From assembly GCA_029257065.1 (NCBI GenBank), contig JARIDA010000031.1, positions 1 through 33,477 on the forward strand: a DNA stretch of 33,477 nucleotides. The letters are read 5' to 3'. Below the pieces are notes generated by a model, which had not been told where the DNA came from, searched no databases, and saw only the letters and a program-made list of their open reading frames with translations. Below are positions 1 through 7,133 of the stretch, one piece after another. Every line of letters starts with the position of its first letter. The stretch's first letter is position 1. The DNA is from Tissierellaceae bacterium. Lineage in GTDB: Bacteria > Bacillota > Clostridia > Tissierellales > Tissierellaceae. The position numbers and the translations under genes were made by a program.

Positions 1-301
1 AATATATGGGAATTTTAATAATATCACCTGGATGTATATTTGCATTTGAAATTCCATTTATAAATTCTATATCATATACAACTTTTCTCAAATCATAATT
101 TTTTGAATTATGTTCTTTAGCTATATCCCATAAAGTATCTCCTTTAGATATATGTACCTTAGAATATGAAGATTTTTGAATATTACCATAAACTAATTGA
201 CTTGGTAAAATCAAACTAATAATACAGTTGATTAAAAATATTAAAAAGAAAATAAATAACGTGAATCTAAACTTGCTAATAATTACATATCTCTTGTTCA
301 T
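1..301 (-). CDS. yneA: LysM-domain protein, YneA-like cell division suppressor (C-terminus cut off by window edge)
   Basis: Minus-strand reading from ATG at 301: MNKRYVIISKFRFTLFIFFLIFLINCIISLILPSQLVYGNIQKSSYSKVHISKGDTLWDIAKEHN...; N-terminal TM plus LysM motif (KGDTLWDIA). RBS ggaggg upstream; divergent from lexA as in Bacillus yneA. Not in the ORF track because it is truncated. Confidence 0.75.
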   Translation of the reverse strand, partial: MNKRYVIISKFRFTLFIFFLIFLINCIISLILPSQLVYGNIQKSSYSKVHISKGDTLWDIAKEHNSKNYDLRKVVYDIEFINGISNANIHPGDIIKIPIY

Positions 302-322
302 AAAATCCCTCCAAATATTCCT

Positions 323-334
323 GAACGTTTGTTC
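323..334. promoter_or_regulatory. LexA/DinR SOS box 1 (GAAC-GTTT-GTTC)
   Basis: tGAACgtttGTTCg, perfect inverted GAAC-N4-GTTC as in the Gram-positive LexA box, in the lexA/yneA intergenic region. Confidence 0.85.
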
Positions 335-345
335 GGTATACATAT

Positions 346-374
346 ATTCTATAAGAACTCTTGTTCGATGTCAA
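346..374 (-). promoter_or_regulatory. Putative sigma-A promoter for the LysM/yneA-like gene
   Basis: Minus strand TTGACA (369-374), 17-nt spacer, TAGAAT (346-351); SOS box 2 lies in the spacer. Confidence 0.65.
355..366. promoter_or_regulatory. LexA/DinR SOS box 2 (GAAC-TCTT-GTTC)
   Basis: aGAACtcttGTTCga, perfect GAAC-N4-GTTC inverted repeat. Confidence 0.85.
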
Positions 375-391
375 TAGTTATTGAGCAAAAA

Positions 392-403
392 GAACATTTG
401 TTT
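392..403. promoter_or_regulatory. LexA/DinR SOS box 3 (GAAC-ATTT-GTTT)
   Basis: GAACatttGTTT, one mismatch from the perfect box; overlaps the putative lexA -35. Confidence 0.7.
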
Positions 404-429
404 GAAATATATTATTAATATGTTATAAT
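402..429 (+). promoter_or_regulatory. Putative lexA promoter
   Basis: TTGAAA (402-407), 16-nt spacer, TATAAT (424-429), upstream of the lexA RBS. Confidence 0.6.
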
Positions 430-453
430 TACATAAAGGAAGAGGTGTAACAT

Positions 454-1074
454 ATGTTTGAGAATTTAAGTCAGAAGCAAATAGAAATACTATTATATAT
501 AAAGTCGGAAATACAAAGACAGGGTTACCCCCCTGCAGTTAGGGAGATCTGTAAAGGAGTTGGATTAAAGTCAACTTCAACGGTACATGGTCACTTGGAA
601 AAATTAGAATCAAAAGGATATATAAGAAAAGATCCTACCAAGCCACGTGCTATAGAGATATTAGATCAAAACAACGAGGAGGACATACTAAGCGTTAAGA
701 AGACTGTTGATGTACCTATAATGGGAAAAGTGACCGCAGGGGCTCCTGTTTTAGCGGTTGAAAACATCGAGGATACAATGCCCATACCATATGATCTGGT
801 AAAAGATAAAGAAGTTTTTATCTTAAACGTAAGTGGGGATAGTATGATAAATGCTGGAATCTTAGATGGAGATAAAGTGCTTGTTAAAAAACAAGATATT
901 GCTGAGAATGGTGATATAGTCGTTGCTCTTTTAGGCGAAGAAGCAACTTTAAAAAGATTCTTTAGAGAAAAGGATCATGTTAGATTGCAGCCAGAAAATG
1001 ATTTTATGGACCCTATAATAACAACTAGTATTTCCGTCATAGGAAAAGTTATTGGTGTTTATAGAATAATTTAA
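454..1074 (+). CDS. lexA: LexA repressor
   Basis: wHTH N-terminus ([28 protein letters not shown]), Ala-Gly cleavage site (GKVTAGAPV), Ser (SGDSM) and Lys (EEATLKRF) of the S24 peptidase dyad; RBS aggaagaggtg. Confidence 0.97.
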   Translation: MFENLSQKQIEILLYIKSEIQRQGYPPAVREICKGVGLKSTSTVHGHLEKLESKGYIRKDPTKPRAIEILDQNNEEDILSVKKTVDVPIMGKVTAGAPVLAVENIEDTMPIPYDLVKDKEVFILNVSGDSMINAGILDGDKVLVKKQDIAENGDIVVALLGEEATLKRFFREKDHVRLQPENDFMDPIITTSISVIGKVIGVYRII

Positions 1075-1085
1075 TAATAACATAT

Positions 1086-1132
1086 AAAAAATGCGCATCA
1101 AGAAAATAAAAGTTTTCTTGATGCGCATTTTT
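1086..1132 (+). terminator. Intrinsic terminator downstream of lexA
   Basis: aaaaatgcgcatcaagaaaa-taaaag-ttttcttgatgcgcattttt, about 20-bp stem with T tract. Confidence 0.9.
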
Positions 1133-1149
1133 AAATCACTCTAATTAAA

Positions 1150-1192
1150 CCTCATTTAGTTTACATATTATAATTACGTCAACTAAATGAGG
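1150..1192. repeat. Perfect 12-bp inverted repeat with 19-nt spacer
   Basis: cctcatttagtt (1150-1161) / aactaaatgagg (1181-1192); no T tract. Confidence 0.8.
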
Positions 1193-1203
1193 TGACTCAT
1201 AAA

Positions 1204-1548
1204 AATTCATTAACTTTACTTGAATTAATCGACCCCCTCTGTCAAACAGCTAAAAGCAGCTAAATTAGAACTTTAGTTCCATACCTATACATTTCCATTA
1301 GATGGTCCATAATATTACATCGGAAAGGGTGTTTTAGAGGCGGATATTCTCCACCTCTACGAGTTTCATACAATGGTAATTATATGAAACTCAATTAAAT
1401 AAGGCACATATTTAAGAACGTCTATAAATACAGCTTTGAAGAGGTTTTTAAATATGCTGCATGTATTATGGTTAAATTCAATAGCTAGAGATTCCCTAAA
1501 CGAGCCTATAGGTAAACTAAGTTTCCTTAAACGAGAGGAAGTTTTAGA
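1204..1548 (+). pseudogene. Possible decayed coding remnant of unknown family
   Basis: One frame gives NSLTLLELIDPLCQTAKSS*...*IRHIFKNVYKYSFEEVFKYAACIMVKFNS*RDSLNEPIGKLSFLKREEVLE*, interrupted by stops; ORF-free locus beside a recombinase. Family not recognised. Confidence 0.3.
1361..1392. repeat. Perfect 10-bp inverted repeat (hairpin)
   Basis: gagtttcata (1361-1370) / tatgaaactc (1383-1392). Confidence 0.7.
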
Positions 1549-1588
1549 ATAAGTTTTAAGTCTTTTTACTTGTATAAATTAACTGATT

Positions 1589-2152
1589 CTATAAATAAAA
1601 TGATTCCATTGATTCTTCTACTGCTTCATCTGTCATTCCAATATATTTCATGGTTACGCTTTGACTGCTATGATTAAAAATATACATAAGTTTTGCTATA
1701 TCTTTTGTTTGTTTATAAAAATGGTAACCAAAAGATTTTCTAAGTGAGTGAGTTCCAAAATTATTAATACCAAGATCTTCTGCAACTATCTTCAATCTAT
1801 TATAAGCCTGCCTAGTTGTAATATTTCTTAAATTACCATCTTCATCTTTTTCTCTACTAGGGAATAAAGGATCATTTAATTCCAATCTATTGTTTTCTAT
1901 ATATCTATCTATCTCTACTCCTATATGTCTTATGGGAAATCTTTTAAATTTCTTGGTTTTCTGTTCTCTTAGTTCTATAAAATCTTTCCTGTATATATCC
2001 TTTACTTTAAAGGATAGGATATCTCCTATTCTAAGTCCTGTATTAAATCCCATTAAAGATATTATGTAATCTCTCTCACTCCTATATCTTATCTCTTCTT
2101 TATACTTATCTATTAAATCCATATCTTTTATCGGTTCAACTAATCTCATCAT
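1589..2152 (-). CDS. Minimal tyrosine recombinase/integrase (catalytic domain only)
   Basis: R (TGLRIGD), K (EQKTKKFKRFP), HxxR (THSLRKSFG), H (FNHSSQ), Y (MKYIG); 187 aa, no room for a core-binding domain. Confidence 0.9.
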   Translation of the reverse strand: MMRLVEPIKDMDLIDKYKEEIRYRSERDYIISLMGFNTGLRIGDILSFKVKDIYRKDFIELREQKTKKFKRFPIRHIGVEIDRYIENNRLELNDPLFPSREKDEDGNLRNITTRQAYNRLKIVAEDLGINNFGTHSLRKSFGYHFYKQTKDIAKLMYIFNHSSQSVTMKYIGMTDEAVEESMESFYL

Positions 2153-2218
2153 ATCACCTCTCCTCTTAGTATATATTATAACACAAGACCTAAAATCTCA
2201 AAACAAGCAAAATGAAGT

Positions 2219-2239
2219 TTACATAATAATTTTATGTAA
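2219..2239. promoter_or_regulatory. Candidate operator: 8-bp perfect inverted repeat just upstream of a -35
   Basis: TTACATAA (2219-2226) - taatt - TTATGTAA (2232-2239). Confidence 0.45.
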
Positions 2240-2241
2240 GT

Positions 2242-2270
2242 TTGACTTTTTTTTAGTAAAGGAGTATATT
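2242..2270 (+). promoter_or_regulatory. Putative sigma-A promoter for the 2304-2962 gene pair
   Basis: TTGACT (2242-2247), 17-nt spacer, TATATT (2265-2270), upstream of RBS ataggaggag. Confidence 0.65.
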
Positions 2271-2303
2271 ATATATAATGAATATAGGAGGAGAATCAAA
2301 TAT

Positions 2304-2621
2304 ATGTTTACAAAAGACGAAAAGAATAATATATTTCTAAAACTATCAATAGATAAAAATATCCTAGATGAAAAAATAAAAGAAGATAAATTAATAATTT
2401 TTAATAATCCTAAGGATGCTTTATATAAAGCCTATAATATAAATATTAATAATATTAAAGGCGATAAGAATTCTAAACAATTAATTCTTAATTTATTAAA
2501 ATTAGACAAAGAACAATGTATAGGATTAGATGGTGAGCTAACATTAGCAGATGCATTTATAGCTTTTCACCACAAAACATGTAGAGCTTCAGACAATAAG
2601 TTTGTAGTAATCTTAGATTAA
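2304..2621 (+). CDS. Small protein of unknown function (paralog of the next ORF?)
   Basis: 105 aa ORF, strong RBS (aggaggag), promoter upstream; no family recognised. Confidence 0.75.
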   Translation: MFTKDEKNNIFLKLSIDKNILDEKIKEDKLIIFNNPKDALYKAYNININNIKGDKNSKQLILNLLKLDKEQCIGLDGELTLADAFIAFHHKTCRASDNKFVVILD

Positions 2622-2641
2622 GAACAGGAGAGTAATTAAAA

Positions 2642-2962
2642 ATGATTATAAATAAATTTCTTTCAATAGAAGAGATAGAAATGATTGAGAATTATTATGG
2701 TGAAAATGTTAATGAATTGTCAAATGCTTTCAACAATAGAAAACTCCAAATTTTTGAGTCTAAAGAGCATTTAGTAACCTGGTTAGCTACTTCAAGTGAA
2801 TCCAATGCATCTAATTTATTGAATTCCCTATTAGATTTGAAAATAAAAAAAATAAGAGAACCATATATTGAAAATTCTAGAGATGCATATATACATCTAG
2901 ATCCTAATATATGTGTAGTTAGTAATAACAGATATATACATTATAAAAATAAAGAAGATTGA
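2642..2962 (+). CDS. Small protein of unknown function
   Basis: 106 aa ORF, RBS aacaggag, tandem with the previous ORF, followed by a strong terminator. Confidence 0.75.
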   Translation: MIINKFLSIEEIEMIENYYGENVNELSNAFNNRKLQIFESKEHLVTWLATSSESNASNLLNSLLDLKIKKIREPYIENSRDAYIHLDPNICVVSNNRYIHYKNKED

Positions 2963-2990
2963 TTATAAAATCAATCTTCTTTATTTTTAT
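2943..2990. terminator. Bidirectional intrinsic terminator between convergent genes
   Basis: ataaaaataaagaagattga (2943-2962) / tcaatcttctttatttttat (2971-2990), perfect 20-bp stem with A/T tracts on both sides. Confidence 0.9.
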
Positions 2991-4280
2991 TTATATTCTA
3001 ATTAAGTTATCATCTATTAAATTACTTAAAGATTTATATATTCCTAATTTACAATGGGAATATGTAAGTCCACCTTGATAATATGCATAGTAGGGATCTC
3101 TCATAGGTGCATCTGCACTTAATTCTATTGATGATCCCTCTATAAAACTTCCTGATGCCATTATTACTTCGTTTTCATAACCTGGCATTTCTGATGCAAT
3201 TGGAGTAAAATGAGCATCTACTGCTGCTGCATCTTGAATACCTTTACAAAATGCTTTTACCTTTTTAGGATCCTTAAACTCGATTGCTTGAATTATATCA
3301 CTTCTCTCATCATCGACTTTAGGTATTACTTTGTAACCTAAAGAACTAAATACTTGACCTACTAATAAAGCTCCTTTAACAGCCTCCGATGTTATTAGTG
3401 GAGCTAGGAAAAGCCCTTGTAATATATTTCTAGTTTTCCCAAATGTTAATCCTGAATCTTTACCTAATCCTGGTGCAGTTAATTTATTAGCAATTCTTTC
3501 TATTAGTTTTTCTTTCCCAGCTATATATCCACCAGAAATAGCTATTCCTCCACCAGGATTCTTTATAAGAGAACCTGCTATAATATCAGCACCTACTTCT
3601 GTAGGTTCTTTATAGTCTAAAAATTCACCATAGCAATTATCTACCATTATATATATATTTTCATTAATAGTCTTGATTTTTTTAATTGCTTCATCTATTT
3701 CCTCTATAGTAAAAGCATTTCTATCACTATAGCCTGTTGATCTTTGGATCATTATTAATTTAGTATTTGCCTTTATATATTTTTCAATACTACTTAAATC
3801 TATTTTCCCATTAATTAAATCAATTTCATCATACTTGACACCCATTTCTATTAAGTTACCAGCTTCACTACCCTCTATACCTATTACCTGTTGTAATGTG
3901 TCATAAGGTGTACCAGTAATTGATAGTAAATGATCTCCAGGTAAAAGAATACCATTTAAAGCTAAACTCAAAGCATGAGTCCCTGACGCAATAGTAGGTC
4001 TAACTATTGCATCCTCTGAATTGAAAACTAACGAATATATTCTTTCTGTTTTTTCTCTACCCATGTCATTATATCCATAGCCAGTTGTCCAATTAAAATC
4101 TGTAGCTCCTAGTTTGACCTCATGCATTGCTCTTATTACTTTATATTGATTAAATTCTTTAATTTCATCTATTTTTTTAAATTTATTTATTATATAATTC
4201 TCTTCCTTTTTTACAAAATCTATAACTTCTTTAGATATATCAAAGTTATCCATTAGAAATTTCTCTGTGTGATTGATCAT
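2991..4280 (-). CDS. Methionine gamma-lyase family / YnbB-like PLP-dependent protein ('aluminium resistance protein' family)
   Basis: PLP-enzyme features (ASGTHALSLAL, GSLIKNPGGG), 429 aa; typical neighbour of miaA/mutSL/lexA in Firmicutes. Confidence 0.85.
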   Translation of the reverse strand: MINHTEKFLMDNFDISKEVIDFVKKEENYIINKFKKIDEIKEFNQYKVIRAMHEVKLGATDFNWTTGYGYNDMGREKTERIYSLVFNSEDAIVRPTIASGTHALSLALNGILLPGDHLLSITGTPYDTLQQVIGIEGSEAGNLIEMGVKYDEIDLINGKIDLSSIEKYIKANTKLIMIQRSTGYSDRNAFTIEEIDEAIKKIKTINENIYIMVDNCYGEFLDYKEPTEVGADIIAGSLIKNPGGGIAISGGYIAGKEKLIERIANKLTAPGLGKDSGLTFGKTRNILQGLFLAPLITSEAVKGALLVGQVFSSLGYKVIPKVDDERSDIIQAIEFKDPKKVKAFCKGIQDAAAVDAHFTPIASEMPGYENEVIMASGSFIEGSSIELSADAPMRDPYYAYYQGGLTYSHCKLGIYKSLSNLIDDNLIRI

Positions 4281-4298
4281 AATTAGTCTATTACCCCT

Positions 4299-5243
4299 TT
4301 ACATTATCTTTGTTTTAATATAATTTAATATTGCCTTATTTAACTCTGTCTCTGTATTAAATTCATCTCTATTAAACCACTTTATTCTATTATCTCTTCT
4401 AAACCATGTTAGTTGTCTTTTTGCATAATTTCTACTTTTTTGTTTAATAAGATTTATAGATTCTTCCAGGCTAATCTCATCTTCTAAATACATAATAATT
4501 TCTTTATAACCTATACCTTGAAGCGCCACTAAATCTGGGTCATAACCCATATTAATAATAGATTTAACTTCTTCTATTAAACCTTTGTCAATCATATTAT
4601 CAACTCTCTTATTAATTCTATTGTAAAGTGCCTCTCTATCCATATTCAATCCAATCATAGCTAAGTTGTATCTACTAACTGGTGTCCTAAAGTTTTTATT
4701 ATAATAAGTCATTGTATTTCCAGTTTCATTATATATTTCAAGAGCTCTTATAACTCTCTTAATGTCATTAGGATGTATTCTTTCAGCACTTTTAACGTCT
4801 ATTATTTCTAGTTTTTTATGAAGAGCTTTATTTCCATTTTCTTTTACAAAGTCTTCCATTTTTCTTCTGAAATTTTCATTTGCAGCAACTTCTGTAAAAT
4901 TAAGATCATATACCAATGAATTTATATAAAGTCCAGTACCTCCTGTAACTATTGGAACTTTATCTCTTTTATTAATGTCTTTTATATACTTTTCAGCTTT
5001 TATTTTATAATCAGACACACTGAATTCTTCATCTATATCAATTAAATCTACTATATAATGAGGGATACCTTTCTTTTCTTTATTCAATATCTTTGCAGAA
5101 CCTATATCCATATATTTATAAATCTGCATAGAATCAGAAGAAATTATTTCCCCATTTAAAGACTTAGCTAATTCAATAGAAGTACTAGTTTTACCAATGG
5201 CTGTAGGTCCTAACAATATAACCAAGTTATCTTTTTTTTTCAT
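4299..5243 (-). CDS. miaA: tRNA dimethylallyltransferase
   Basis: P-loop LLGPTAIGKTSTSIELA, DSMQIYKYMDIGSAK, VTGGTGLYINSL. ORF track starts at 5258, but the ATG at 5243 has a GGAG 9 nt upstream and is preferred. Confidence 0.95.
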   Translation of the reverse strand: MKKKDNLVILLGPTAIGKTSTSIELAKSLNGEIISSDSMQIYKYMDIGSAKILNKEKKGIPHYIVDLIDIDEEFSVSDYKIKAEKYIKDINKRDKVPIVTGGTGLYINSLVYDLNFTEVAANENFRRKMEDFVKENGNKALHKKLEIIDVKSAERIHPNDIKRVIRALEIYNETGNTMTYYNKNFRTPVSRYNLAMIGLNMDREALYNRINKRVDNMIDKGLIEEVKSIINMGYDPDLVALQGIGYKEIIMYLEDEISLEESINLIKQKSRNYAKRQLTWFRRDNRIKWFNRDEFNTETELNKAILNYIKTKIM

Positions 5244-5261
5244 TATACATATCTCCATCCT

Positions 5262-7133
5262 TTACAGGGTTCTTAAAAATTCTTTTTCAATATCTCTCTT
5301 ACTCATCTCTATCATAGTGGGTCTTCCATGAGGGCAACTATGAGGATTTTCACACTGTTTAAGCTGCTCAAAGAGAGCTAGCATTTCTTTCTCTTCCATA
5401 TTGTCACCACTTTTTATTGAATTGACACATGCAATCTTCATTATTTTTTCTACTCTTAAATCATAACTACTAGAAGGCTCTATATCTATATTATCTAATA
5501 CATCCATAAATAAATCTTTTATATCAGGATGTCCAAATATTATAGGAACACCTCTTATAATAATACTATTATTTCCAAAAACATCTAATTCAAAACCTAA
5601 TTTAATAAAGATTTTTTTATTGTTTTCAAGTTTACTAATTTCATTACTAGTAAGTTCAATAATTTCAGGAGCTATCAGCTGTTGAATATTTATACTCTCA
5701 TTTTTGAATTCGTTTAAATATCTTTCATACATAACTCTCTCATGAGCTGCATGTTGATCAATAAAATAAAATTTTCCATTTAATTTATCTTCAGCTAATA
5801 TATAAGTGCTAAATATTACTCCTATCGGTTTAATATTATCTAAAGTTTCTTTTACATTTATTTCATTATCTTCATTATAATTTTTCTCATTTATATTATC
5901 ATTTTTAATTTCTTGTAATTCTTTTTTAGAATATAATTTTCTACCTGTTTCTTTTATATAAATATCTTCATTTAATCCAATGTGATTATCTCTTAAATCT
6001 CTAATCACTATAGTATCTTCTTTACTTGAGTTGGTCTGTCTATTTTTTTTATCTAAATCAAATAACATAGGAATATCTTCTATTTCTTCATTTTTATTAT
6101 TTTTATTTCTCTGAAAATTTGCTTTTGGTATAAATATGTTATCATTTAATTTTTTATCTACAGTTTCTATTATAGTATTTAATATTGTTTCGTGGTTAGA
6201 AAATTTAATTTCCTGTTTAGTAGGATGAATATTAACATCAATTTTTGAAGGATCTATATCTAAAAACAATATATAGCTTGGAAATCTATTTAAGGGTATT
6301 ATGCTCCTATATATTTTTTCAATATTTCTAGATATATCTTTATTATCTATATATCTTCCATTTATATATAAATATTGATGACTCCTATTAGCTCTATACA
6401 GCTTGTTATTTGATATATATCCTTTTATAGAGAATTCTTCATTTTTATATTCAATAGCAATTAAATTTTTAGCAAAATCTGAACCCAATATACTATATAT
6501 ATGGTTTTTAAAATCACTATTTTTAGAAGTGGTTAAAATTACTTTACCGTCATTTATATATCTAAATGTATGATTAGGGTTTCCCAGTGCAATCTTATAA
6601 ATAATTTCAGTAATTCTATTAGTTTCAATTCGATTTGATTTTAAGAACTTTTCTCTTACAGGCAAATTATAGAATAAATTTTTTACTATCATAGTAGTTC
6701 CCCTAGGAGCTCCAACCAAATTTCTAGATATAATTTTCGATTCATCTACCTCAGCTTGAACACCACCATTAGAATTTTTAGTTTTTGTAATTATTTCAAC
6801 TTTAGCAACTGTAGATATACTTGATAATGCTTCTCCTCTAAATCCAAGAGAGGTTATTTTGTATAAATCATCTATAGTATTTAATTTTGAAGTTGAGTGT
6901 TTTTTAAAAGCATTTTCAATATCTTCTGATAAAATCCCATCTCCATCATCTGTTACACGTATATAGCTTTTACCACCATTTTTTATCTCTATAACAATAT
7001 TTCTAGAATTAGCGTCTAATGAATTTTCTATTAATTCTTTTACTATAGAAGCTGGCCTTTCTACAACTTCTCCTGCCGCAATCTTTTGAACAGTTATATC
7101 ATCTAAAATCTTAATTCTACCCAATTTAATCAC
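5262..7133 (-). CDS. mutL: DNA mismatch repair protein MutL
   Basis: GHKL motifs (IAAGEVVERPASIVKELIENSLDA, DDGDGI, GFRGEAL); endonuclease motif DQHAAHERVMYERY; CPHGRPT. Confidence 0.97.
   Translation of the reverse strand: MIKLGRIKILDDITVQKIAAGEVVERPASIVKELIENSLDANSRNIVIEIKNGGKSYIRVTDDGDGILSEDIENAFKKHSTSKLNTIDDLYKITSLGFRGEALSSISTVAKVEIITKTKNSNGGVQAEVDESKIISRNLVGAPRGTTMIVKNLFYNLPVREKFLKSNRIETNRITEIIYKIALGNPNHTFRYINDGKVILTTSKNSDFKNHIYSILGSDFAKNLIAIEYKNEEFSIKGYISNNKLYRANRSHQYLYINGRYIDNKDISRNIEKIYRSIIPLNRFPSYILFLDIDPSKIDVNIHPTKQEIKFSNHETILNTIIETVDKKLNDNIFIPKANFQRNKNNKNEEIEDIPMLFDLDKKNRQTNSSKEDTIVIRDLRDNHIGLNEDIYIKETGRKLYSKKELQEIKNDNINEKNYNEDNEINVKETLDNIKPIGVIFSTYILAEDKLNGKFYFIDQHAAHERVMYERYLNEFKNESINIQQLIAPEIIELTSNEISKLENNKKIFIKLGFELDVFGNNSIIIRGVPIIFGHPDIKDLFMDVLDNIDIEPSSSYDLRVEKIMKIACVNSIKSGDNMEEKEMLALFEQLKQCENPHSCPHGRPTMIEMSKRDIEKEFLRTL

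Noticed and set aside
1268-1279. Fourth SOS-like box GAACtttaGTTC
   Set aside because: Spacer does not fit the extended CGAACRNRYGTTYC consensus and no promoter or gene start is nearby; likely chance in a decayed region.
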